Positions 29,547 through 39,358 of a stretch of 64,000 nucleotides of DNA are shown here, piece after piece (the stretch's first letter is position 1; each line of letters begins with the position of its first letter). The notes under the pieces were generated by a model that made no database searches, had not been told where the DNA came from, and saw only the letters and a program-made list of their open reading frames with translations. The stretch is from positions 62,001 to 126,000 of the forward strand of contig CAVPDA010000005.1 in assembly GCA_963702495.1 (NCBI GenBank). The letters run 5' to 3'. A program made the translations under genes and the position numbers. The stretch comes from CAVPDA01 sp963702495 (GTDB taxonomy: Bacteria; Pseudomonadota; Gammaproteobacteria; Burkholderiales; Rhodocyclaceae).

Positions 29547-30356
29547 TCAGCCCAGCCTGCCCCACGCCCCGATCAGGGCAGGCGACACCATGACGGCCTG
29601 GGCTGCCGTCACATCGCGCAGCAGACGCTCTTCGAGGGTATCCGGACCGATCTCGTCGGCGGTCGCCAGGCCGGTCATCTGTATCACCGGCAGCAGACTG
29701 GTCACGGTCTGTGCCAGATAGCGGCAACCCAGTTCGCCCGGTGGCGGCTCGATGCGCGCATCGTGCGTCAGCGCCGGTTCGCGCACGCCTGCCCGCCGCA
29801 GAATCGTCCACAACAGCGAGCCGAGATCGCCACGGGCGCCCGCGCGTTCGAGGCCTTCGACGACCCAGCGCACCGACTGCGCGAACAGCGGGACGGGCGG
29901 TGTCGTGCGCGCCGCAGAAATGTCCGGTTCCTGCAGGATCAGGACGCCGTCCGGGACGAGGCTCTCGCCCAGGCGCCGCAGCACAGCTACCGGGTCGGGC
30001 GCGTGGATCAGTATGAATCGCCCGGCGATGGCATCGAATCTGCCCGCCGGTTCGAAGGTGTGGATGTCCGCGACTTCGAAGCGGACGTTCGTCAGCCCCG
30101 CCTTGCCGGCGCGCAGGGCGGCCAGCCGCAGCGGTTCCGGCGAGCGGTCGATGCCGATCACCTCGCCCTCGGCACCGACGATTCGCGCCGCCAGCAATGC
30201 GACATCGCCGGTTCCGGTGCCCAGATCGAGCACCCTCATACCCTCGCGCAGACCGGCCCGGCGCAGCAACGCGTCGGTAAACGCGCCCCAAACCTCGGCC
30301 TGCAGCAACAGTCGTTCTAGTTCGCTGTCCCCATGCCCCAATGCGTAGTCGCTCAT
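29547..30356 (-). CDS. Class I SAM-dependent methyltransferase
   Basis: A 269-residue methyltransferase. The ATG at 30356 follows GGAGGGCGGAGAAG, a good ribosome site, so the longer upstream frame is rejected. Motif I is VLDLGTGTGDVALLAARIVG, followed by an acidic residue after the second strand (VIGIDRSPEPL) and FEVADIHTFEP. This matches the UbiE/Methyltransf_25 group of small-molecule methylases. It is convergent with the SCO gene and has no obvious operon partner, so the substrate cannot be named. Confidence 0.8.
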   Translation of the reverse strand: MSDYALGHGDSELERLLLQAEVWGAFTDALLRRAGLREGMRVLDLGTGTGDVALLAARIVGAEGEVIGIDRSPEPLRLAALRAGKAGLTNVRFEVADIHTFEPAGRFDAIAGRFILIHAPDPVAVLRRLGESLVPDGVLILQEPDISAARTTPPVPLFAQSVRWVVEGLERAGARGDLGSLLWTILRRAGVREPALTHDARIEPPPGELGCRYLAQTVTSLLPVIQMTGLATADEIGPDTLEERLLRDVTAAQAVMVSPALIGAWGRLG

Positions 30357-30603
30357 CTTCTCCGCCCTCCTTTTCCGGTTTCGGAATGCACCCAATCGAG
30401 GCGCGTGGCCCGCACGCTGCAACACCGGTGTCAGCCGTGGAAGGACATCTACCGCGGCGGCAGCGCCGGAGATGGCCGCCGCGGGCCGTGGCGCGCGCGA
30501 GCGCTGCTCCGACATCGCGAAATCGCGCGATGCGCCATGGGCTGTCCGGAAGGGTGGAACATCCCGGCCAGCGCACCGGCGCCATCACGGCGCGACTCAG
30601 AAA

Positions 30604-30825
30604 TCAGCAGGCTTCCTGCGGAAGTGCGCCCGCCACGAGCGAACGCACCTGCCGCTGATCGAGCGTGCGGATCAGGGCTCCGTTGAGCTGAAGGTAGATG
30701 TCGTCGGGCCGCTGCACGAGCGCGCCGAGGTCACCGTTTCCCGCATCGACCACCCCTACCGCACGCCAGCCGTCCGGAACGAACCGAGAGTACTCGCACC
30801 AATCCTGTGACAGTGAGATCCGCAT
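30604..30825 (-). CDS. Small uncharacterised protein (73 aa)
   Basis: A 73-residue reading frame beginning MRISLSQDWCEYSRFVPDGW at ATG 30825, with AAGAGA just upstream. It has a balanced composition (GNGDLGALVQRPDDIYLQLN, IRTLDQRQVRSLVAG), unlike the arginine-rich products of non-coding frames around it. I recall similar small proteins in betaproteobacteria but cannot name a family. It is compact, with no signal peptide. The next 400 nt (30826-31226) show no gene. Confidence 0.45.
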   Translation of the reverse strand: MRISLSQDWCEYSRFVPDGWRAVGVVDAGNGDLGALVQRPDDIYLQLNGALIRTLDQRQVRSLVAGALPQEAC

Positions 30826-31226
30826 TCTCTTACACCCCGCATCAAGACGCCCGATTGAACGGGCCTCGCATCGTCCGCCGGCGGTTACATCTTGGCCGAT
30901 GCACGCCAGAGGCGATTCGTTCGGGGCAATTCTCCCGCCATGGCAGCGAAATGGAAATAATACCGATGGCCTAGTCACAACGCCCGGGCCGCAGCGTTCT
31001 CGACCGGCAGGTTCGCGGAGGGGCACGCGAATATCGTTTGAAATGGTGCGCCAGCGGGGGGCGCCAGCGCGGAACTGCGGCACACTGCGCCGGATCAGAG
31101 AGTAACAGCGTCGCGCCGCGCGGATCGAACTCCTTCCCAGGCCGGAGGACACCTGGGGCAGCCTTCCGTGCAACCGCCTCCCGAATCGGTCGGGGGGCGG
31201 TCGCCGAATTGCGGAACGGCCGCCGT

Positions 31227-31691
31227 TCAGCGCGGCGGGATGTCGCTGATGTAGGCGTTGTCCACCAGCGGCTTGGCGTCTACCTGCGCCACGTGGCAGC
31301 TTGTGCACTGGTAGCGGCTCATCTGCACCACCCGCTTCATGCCGTCCTTGGTGTCGAGGAACTGCATGTGCGAGTCGCCGACCCGCGGCGAGTCCTTCTG
31401 CCGGTAGGTCTCGGGGCTGTGGCAGTCGAGGCACTTGTTTTCCGCGAGCGAGATCTGGTCGAACGTCGGCATCGCATGCGGTATCAGCGGCGGCGCGTCC
31501 TTGAAGGAACGCGCCAGGTTCTTCTGCTTGCCTGGTTCCGCGCCCACGTACTGTTTCTCCTTGAACGCCGGATCCGGCGCAAAGGCATCGGACCCACGCA
31601 AGCTCGCCGGTCCGGATCCCTGGTGCGCGCATCCAAAGCCAAGCGCTGCCGTGAGCAGCAGCACCAACATCAGCGAACTGGGCTTTTTCAT
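31227..31691 (-). CDS. napB: Periplasmic nitrate reductase small subunit, dihaem cytochrome c NapB
   Basis: A 154-residue dihaem c-type cytochrome that passes electrons to NapA. Both haem sites are visible, CLDCH and CTSCH, with conserved histidines in PPLIPH and DSHMQFL. An N-terminal signal peptide (LMLVLLLTAALGFGC) precedes the mature part. The Cys at its end hints at a lipoprotein, although Phe at -2 is atypical. It is the last gene of the napFDAGHB operon. The 31.23-kb side shows a GC-rich inverted repeat around the stop but no T-run. Confidence 0.93.
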   Translation of the reverse strand: MKKPSSLMLVLLLTAALGFGCAHQGSGPASLRGSDAFAPDPAFKEKQYVGAEPGKQKNLARSFKDAPPLIPHAMPTFDQISLAENKCLDCHSPETYRQKDSPRVGDSHMQFLDTKDGMKRVVQMSRYQCTSCHVAQVDAKPLVDNAYISDIPPR

Positions 31692-31728
31692 ATCGGTCCC
31701 TCCAAATGCTAGTTCAAAATCCGCTCGA

Positions 31729-32620
31729 TCAATTCAGTTTGACCGGCTGCGCGGTTCCACTGTCGATCAATCCCCTGGGCTTGTTGAAGCGACTACCGAA
31801 CTCGAAAACATCTTCCGAACACACGTCGATGCAGCGCCCGCAATTGGTGCAATTGGGCGACAGAATCACCGGGCCGAAGCCCCGGGCCGCGCCCTTCAGC
31901 GCCGGCTTGATCACATGATGCTCGGGACATACGGCAAAACAATCCATGCAGTCGTTGCACTTGTCGCGGCGCAACGCCGTCACGCGCATCGGGCTCCACC
32001 GGCCGAGGATGCTGTAGAACGCACCCACCGGGCACAGGTGGCCGCACCAGCCGCGGTACATGACGAATATATCGAACAGGAACACGCCCAGGATCACCAT
32101 CCATGCCGCGCCGAAACCGAAAATCAGTCCCCGATGCAGCATCGATACCGGGTTCACCAGTTCCCAGGCGACGGTGCCGCTGGCGAGCGCGAGCACCAGG
32201 CTCATGCCCAACACCCAATAGCGCGCCTGACGCGACAGATGGGCGCCGCCCTTGATGCCGAGTCGGCCGCGCAGCCAGGCCGCCGCGTCCGTCACCAGAT
32301 TGACCGGACACACCCACGAGCAATACGCCCGCCCGCCGACCAGCAGGTAGAACATGGCGACGATCAGCGCACCGACGGTCGCCAGCCGCTCCGGGACATG
32401 CCCCGTCAGCAGGGATTGCAGCAGCACGTAGGGATCGGTGAGCGGCAGCAGGTCCAGGGTGTAGCTGTACGACAGGTTGCCCTTTACGATCCAGAGCCCG
32501 AACCACGGGCCGGCGAGAAACAGGGCAAGTATCGCACAACTGCGACAGCCGGCGCAGGATCAGCCATCGGTGGGCGGCGAGCCATCCCTTCCGCACGATC
32601 GCTTCGGCGCCGATCTTCAT
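31729..32620 (-). CDS. napH: Quinol dehydrogenase membrane component NapH (frameshifted near its start)
   Basis: A polytopic membrane ferredoxin-type protein that, with NapG, oxidises quinol for Nap. The main frame shows several transmembrane helices, the CSWVCPVN and CGHLCPVG motifs, and two 4Fe-4S sites, CNDCMDCFAVCP and CTNCGRCIDVCSED. The N-terminus MKIGAEAIVRKGWLAAHRWL begins at ATG 32620, overlapping the napG stop (ATGA), in a different frame. A one-base shift near 32.54 kb joins it to CAILALFLAG in the main frame. I consider the break a sequence error. Confidence 0.85.
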
Positions 32621-33468
32621 CGCGGCGCCTCGTCCGAGAGACGATCCACCACACGGCCGCCCGGCATGGCGTTCCCGCCCTGAGTCGCCGGATCGGAGTG
32701 TCCAGGCAAATCCACGCCCTCGGGCATACGGTCGGGCAGATCGATCAATCCCTTGTCCTCGACCAGCGACTTGCCCGCCTTGCGCTTCTCTTCCCAGCCG
32801 ATGCGGTAGTGATGTCCCAACTCGCCCTTCGCCAGGTGGATCGGATAGACCTTGATCGCGGCCACCTCCAGCACGCAGCCTGCTTCGCACTTGCCGCAGC
32901 CGGTACATTGATCGGAATGCACAACAGGCTCGAACACGGTGTGCTTGCCGGTGCGCTCGTTGTGCCGCAGATCCAGCGTGATCGCCTTGTCGATAAGCGG
33001 ACAGACGCGATAGCAGACGTCGCAGCGCAGGCCGAGAAAGTTGAGGCAGGTCTCCTTGTCCACCAGCACTGCCAGTCCCATCCTTGACTTGCCGATGTCG
33101 GTCAGTTTGTGATCCAGCGCTCCAGTCGGGCAGGCCTTGACGCAGGGAATGTCCTCGCACATCTCGCACGGACCGCTGCGGGCTACGAAATAAGGCGTTC
33201 CGGTGGCCACGCTCTGCTCCGGCGTGGCGAGATGGAGAATGTCGTAGGGACAATCTCGCACGCACATGCCGCAGCGGATGCAGGCACCGAGGAAATCCTG
33301 CTCCGGGCCGGCGCCCGGCGGGCGGATCGCTGCCGGCGGCAAGGCCTTCGCCTGCTTCGCATAGAGCCCGACGCCCAGGCCCAGCAGACCGACGCCGCAG
33401 GCCATGCGTGCTGCATCCGCCAGAAACTGCCGGCGCGCGCTGCCTCTGCCTTTGAGTTCGCCTTCCAT
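32617..33468 (-). CDS. napG: Ferredoxin-type periplasmic quinol dehydrogenase component NapG
   Basis: A periplasmic polyferredoxin of 283 residues from ATG 33468. The N-terminus has a Tat-like motif (SARRQFLADAARMACGVGLL). Four 4Fe-4S motifs are visible: CIRCGMCVRDCP, CEMCEDIPCVKACP, CDVCYRVCP with an upstream Cys, and CTGCGKCEAGC. Together with NapH it gives a NapC-independent route from quinol to NapAB. The frame stays open to 33531, but the Tat motif favours 33468. Confidence 0.9.
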   Translation of the reverse strand: MEGELKGRGSARRQFLADAARMACGVGLLGLGVGLYAKQAKALPPAAIRPPGAGPEQDFLGACIRCGMCVRDCPYDILHLATPEQSVATGTPYFVARSGPCEMCEDIPCVKACPTGALDHKLTDIGKSRMGLAVLVDKETCLNFLGLRCDVCYRVCPLIDKAITLDLRHNERTGKHTVFEPVVHSDQCTGCGKCEAGCVLEVAAIKVYPIHLAKGELGHHYRIGWEEKRKAGKSLVEDKGLIDLPDRMPEGVDLPGHSDPATQGGNAMPGGRVVDRLSDEAPR

Positions 33469-33541
33469 CAGACAACCCGGAGCGACGGCGACGCAGCGAG
33501 AGGCCTTAGCCCCTCGCTCCTGAACCGTCAATGTTTCCCCA

Positions 33542-36064
33542 TCACACCTTCACCACCTTGCATGCGCACTTCTTGAAATCGGTTTCTTTCGAGATCGGGC
33601 AGGTGGCATCGAGGGTCAGCTTGTTCACCAGGCGGTGCTCATCGAAGAACGGCACGAACACCAGGCCGGCCGGCATCTTGTTGCGCCCCCGGGTCTCGAC
33701 GCGGGTGACGATCTCGCCGCGGCGCGAGGAAACCTTCACCGTGTCGCCACGCTGCAGGCCGCGCTTCTTGGCATCGTCGGGGTGCATGTAGATCCAAGCG
33801 TCCGGCATGGCGCGATAGAGCTCGGGCACGCGCCGCGTCATGGTGCCGGTGTGCCAGTGCTCCAGCACGCGGCCGGTGCACAGCCACAGGTCGAACTCGT
33901 TGTCCGGCTCCTCGGCCGCCTTCTGGTAGGGCAGCGCATAGATCACCGCCTTGCCGTCGGGATAGCCGTAGAACTTGATGCCCTCGCCTTTCTTGACGTA
34001 CGGATCGTAGCCCTCGCGGAAGCGCCACAACGTCTCCTTCTGGTCCACCACCGGCCAGCGCAGGCCGCGCGCCTTGTGGTAGAGATCGAACGGCGCCAAG
34101 TCGTGGGCGTGGCCGCGGCCGAAGGACGCATACTCTTCGAACAGGCCCTTCTGCAGGTAATAGCCCAGTTCCTTCGACTCGTCGTTCTCGAAGCCCGCAT
34201 ACATCTCCTTGGCCGGGAACTTGTTTACCTGGCCATTGGCATAGAGCACGTCGTACAGCGTTTTGCCCTTGTACTCGGGCTTCTTGGCGATCAGCTCCGC
34301 CGGCCAAACGTCCTCGACCTTGAAGCGCTTGGAGAACTCGACGTACTGCCACAGGTCCGACTTGCTTTCGCCCGATGCCTTCACCTGCTGCCGCCAGAAC
34401 TGGGTGCGGCGTTCAGCGTTGCCGAAGCCTCCCTCCTTTTCCATCCACATGGCGCACGGCAGGATCAGGTCGGCGGCGAGCGCGGTCACCGTCGGATAGA
34501 CGTCGGACACGACGACGAAGTTGGCCGGGTTGCGGAAGCCGGGATAGGTTTCCACGTTCATGTTCGGCCCGGCCTGCATGTTGTTGGTGGTGGTGGTCCA
34601 GTAGAAGTTGAGCTTGCCGTCCTTCAGGGCGCGGCTCTGCGCAACGGCATGGAGGCCGATCCAGTCGGGAATGGTGCCCTCCGGCAGGTTCCAGATCTTC
34701 TCCGTCGCCTCACGATGCTTGGGATTGGTCACCACCATGTCCGCCGGCAGACGATGCGAGAACGTGCCCACCTCGCGCGCCGTGCCGCAGGCGGAGGGCT
34801 GGCCGGTCAGCGAGAACGGGCCGTTGCCCGGCTCGGAGATCTTGCCCACCAGCAGGTGCACGTTGTAGATCATGTTGTTGACCCAGGTGCCGCGCGTATG
34901 CTGGTTGAAGCCCATGGTCCAGTAGGACACGACCTTGGTCTTGGGATCGGCATAGGCCTTGGCCAGCGCTTCCAGCTTGTCCTTGGGCACGCCCGAGAGC
35001 TGCGACGTGTAATCGAGCGTGTATTCCGAAACGAATTGCTTGAACTCGTCGAAGGTCATCGGCGTGGAATTGTTGGGATTGCCCTTCGGCTTGCCGTCCG
35101 CCCCCGGATAGCCGTTGTTGTTGGCCACCTTCTCCAGCGGATGGTCGGGCCGCAGACCATAGCCGATGTCCGTCACGCCCTTCTTGAAATTCACGTTCTT
35201 GGCGACGAAGTCCTGATTCACCGCATTGTTCTGGATGATGTAGTTGCAGATGTAATTCAGGATCGCCAGGTCCGTCTGCGGCTTGAACAGCAGTTCGCTG
35301 TCGGCCAGTTCGCAACTGCGATGGGTGAAGGTCGAAAGCACATACACCTTCACGTGCTTCGCCGTGAGACGGCGGTCGGTCAGCCGCGACCACAGGATCG
35401 GGTGCATTTCCGCCATGTTCGAGCCCCACAGCACGAACGCGTCGGCATGCTCCAGATCGTCATAGCAGCCCATCGGCTCGTCGATGCCGAAGGTCCGCAT
35501 GAAGCCGGCCACGGCGGAGGCCATGCAGTGGCGCGCGTTGGGATCGATGTTGTTGGAGCGGAAGCCCGCCTTCATCAACTTGGCGGCGGCGTAGCCTTCC
35601 CAGATGGTCCATTGACCGGAGCCGAACATGCCCACCGTCTTCGGCCCCCCGGCCTTGAGCGCGGCCTTGCACTTCTCCTCCATGATGTCGAAGGCCTGCT
35701 TCCAGGTGATCGGCTGGAACTCGCCGTTCTTGTCGAACTTGCCGTCCTTCATGCGCAGCAGGGGCGTGGTCAGACGGTCCTTGCCATACATGATCTTGGA
35801 CAGGAAGTAGCCCTTGATGCAGTTCAGGCCCTTGTTCACCGGCGCGTCCGGATCACCCTGGGTGGCGACCACGCGGCCGTCCTTGACGCCCACCAGCACG
35901 CCGCAGCCGGTGCCGCAGTAGCGACATACTCCCTTGTCCCAGCGAATGCCTTCGCCGCCGGCCTGGGCCAGCGCCTGGTTGCCGCCGGGCAGGGTCATGC
36001 CGGCCGCGGTCGCAGCCGCCGCAGCGGCATTCGCCTTGATGAAATCACGCCGATTCAGTGTCAT
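33542..36064 (-). CDS. napA: Periplasmic nitrate reductase catalytic subunit NapA
   Basis: An 840-residue molybdenum bis-MGD enzyme reducing nitrate to nitrite in the periplasm. It starts with a Tat signal (LNRRDFIKANAAAA). The 4Fe-4S site is CRYCGTGCGVLVGV plus NCIKGYF, and the molybdenum-ligating Cys lies in NARHCMASAVAGFMR. The length and the C-terminal VLEHWHTGTMTRRVPEL and FVPFFDE segments fit NapA. Its ATG overlaps the napD stop by 4 nt. The frame is uninterrupted over 2.5 kb. Confidence 0.96.
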   Translation of the reverse strand: MTLNRRDFIKANAAAAAATAAGMTLPGGNQALAQAGGEGIRWDKGVCRYCGTGCGVLVGVKDGRVVATQGDPDAPVNKGLNCIKGYFLSKIMYGKDRLTTPLLRMKDGKFDKNGEFQPITWKQAFDIMEEKCKAALKAGGPKTVGMFGSGQWTIWEGYAAAKLMKAGFRSNNIDPNARHCMASAVAGFMRTFGIDEPMGCYDDLEHADAFVLWGSNMAEMHPILWSRLTDRRLTAKHVKVYVLSTFTHRSCELADSELLFKPQTDLAILNYICNYIIQNNAVNQDFVAKNVNFKKGVTDIGYGLRPDHPLEKVANNNGYPGADGKPKGNPNNSTPMTFDEFKQFVSEYTLDYTSQLSGVPKDKLEALAKAYADPKTKVVSYWTMGFNQHTRGTWVNNMIYNVHLLVGKISEPGNGPFSLTGQPSACGTAREVGTFSHRLPADMVVTNPKHREATEKIWNLPEGTIPDWIGLHAVAQSRALKDGKLNFYWTTTTNNMQAGPNMNVETYPGFRNPANFVVVSDVYPTVTALAADLILPCAMWMEKEGGFGNAERRTQFWRQQVKASGESKSDLWQYVEFSKRFKVEDVWPAELIAKKPEYKGKTLYDVLYANGQVNKFPAKEMYAGFENDESKELGYYLQKGLFEEYASFGRGHAHDLAPFDLYHKARGLRWPVVDQKETLWRFREGYDPYVKKGEGIKFYGYPDGKAVIYALPYQKAAEEPDNEFDLWLCTGRVLEHWHTGTMTRRVPELYRAMPDAWIYMHPDDAKKRGLQRGDTVKVSSRRGEIVTRVETRGRNKMPAGLVFVPFFDEHRLVNKLTLDATCPISKETDFKKCACKVVKV

Positions 36065-36318
36065 TGTTTCGCCTCCGCAGTTTCAAGACCGTCATCGCAA
36101 TACTCATAGACCAGCGAGATCGCCAGGACCCCGTCCACTTCGTGGAGTTTCGTGATCGAATCCTCCACCCGGTAACCCTCCCCATCCTCCACCGTCACCA
36201 CCAGGCGTCCGTCGCCGCTATCGCCGTGGATCTCCACACCCGGAATCCGGTCAACCTGGCGGCGCACGCCCTCAAGTCGTTCAGGTCGGGTGCGCAGGAT
36301 CATGCTGGAAATCTCCAT
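36061..36318 (-). CDS. napD: NapA signal-peptide chaperone NapD
   Basis: An 85-residue cytoplasmic chaperone that binds the NapA twin-arginine leader. The ATG at 36318 (MEISSMILRTRPERLEGV) has GGAGGAGAGG upstream, which decides against the longer frame. The ferredoxin-like fold is suggested by the pattern VRRQVDRIPGVEIHGDSGDG and VDGVLAISLVYEY. It overlaps napA (ATGA) and follows napF. Confidence 0.9.
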   Translation of the reverse strand: MEISSMILRTRPERLEGVRRQVDRIPGVEIHGDSGDGRLVVTVEDGEGYRVEDSITKLHEVDGVLAISLVYEYCDDGLETAEAKQ

Positions 36319-36331
36319 TCCCTCTCCTCCG

Positions 36332-36841
36332 TCATGCCGGCATTGCTTGTGTCGGCTCGCTGATTTCGATCGCATTGACCGGGCAGATGCCGAAGCATGC
36401 GCCGCAGCCGCTGCACCGCTCCGGCGCCAGTTCGGGGACGGCGACGCCGCCGGCTCGCGCGCCGAAGCGGACGGCGTGCGCGTCGCAGGCGTCGCCGCAG
36501 GAGCGACAGACGACGCGGTTCAGCGCCAGACACCGGTCGGCGATCGTCGCCACGAGCTGCCACGGCTTGCCCTGCGCCTCGAAGCGCAACGCGCCGGCAT
36601 GGCACGCCGAAGCGCAGCGGCCGCAGAAGGTGCATTCGCCGCGGGAGAAATCGATGTACGGGAAGCCGCCGGAGCCCTTGGCGACGATATGGGTGGGGCA
36701 GGTGCCGATACAGTCGCCGCAACGCGTGCAACGCTCGATGAACTCGTCTTCCGCCAGCGCCCAAGGAGGGCGTATCGGCTGGCGCCGACCGCCGAAGTCA
36801 CCGCGCAGAAACCGTCCGCGCGATATGGATGTGGCGAACAT
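36332..36841 (-). CDS. napF: Ferredoxin-type protein NapF
   Basis: A 169-residue cytoplasmic iron-sulfur protein with 4Fe-4S motifs CTRCGDCIGTCP, CTFCGRCASACH, a divergent CRSCGDACDA, and CSGCGACFGICPVNAIE. In E. coli NapF helps assemble the NapA iron-sulfur cluster. It is the first gene of the operon, 55 nt downstream of an FNR-type box. The residue pattern GRFLRGDFGGRR at the N-terminus is typical of NapF. Confidence 0.9.
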   Translation of the reverse strand: MFATSISRGRFLRGDFGGRRQPIRPPWALAEDEFIERCTRCGDCIGTCPTHIVAKGSGGFPYIDFSRGECTFCGRCASACHAGALRFEAQGKPWQLVATIADRCLALNRVVCRSCGDACDAHAVRFGARAGGVAVPELAPERCSGCGACFGICPVNAIEISEPTQAMPA

Positions 36842-36895
36842 GCCCTTCCCCCCGAACCGAAGCGCTCACGCTAGTCTTCGGGGAGCCGGATTTCC

Positions 36896-36909
36896 TTGAT
36901 TTAACTCAA
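36896..36909 (-). promoter_or_regulatory. FNR/ANR/DNR-type box upstream of napF
   Basis: TTGAT-TTAA-CTCAA matches the TTGAT-N4-ATCAA consensus at nine of ten positions. Its centre is about 61 nt from the napF ATG, which would place the start of transcription about 41 nt downstream of the box, the classic class II activation spacing, with a leader of about 20 nt. It predicts induction of nap under low oxygen or nitrogen oxides. Confidence 0.6.
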
Positions 36910-37006
36910 CGGCCGAGGCGAAAGCGATGGCCGGGCTGACCCATCGGTCCGGATGGCTTTTGGGCGAGCTTGCGGGCGGTCGATTGCCCACAGCCGGTAC
37001 CTCGGC

Positions 37007-39145
<2,139 letters not shown>

Positions 39146-39358
39146 AGGGCGAAAGGACTCATCGGTTCGGGTTTTCGGCCTTAAGGCTGATTGTGTGTCA
39201 ACATACACGACTCGCCGCTCCGCGACATCTCGCGCTGTAGAGGGCACGGACGGTCCGCCGGTTCATCGCTCGGCCACGACCCGAGCGCGCAACCCACATC
39301 CTTTCCATATCGACGCACAATGCGTATCGATGCCAACAGCCAAGAAAAGGACGACACC

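Noticed and set aside
33635..36109. 824-codon open frame opposite napA
   Set aside because: High GC content leaves the antisense frame open; napA on the other strand has full family motifs.
39146..39358. GTGT-N8-ACAC in the glgX/glgB intergenic region as a CRP site
   Set aside because: Matches the TGTGA-N6-TCACA consensus poorly and has the wrong spacing.
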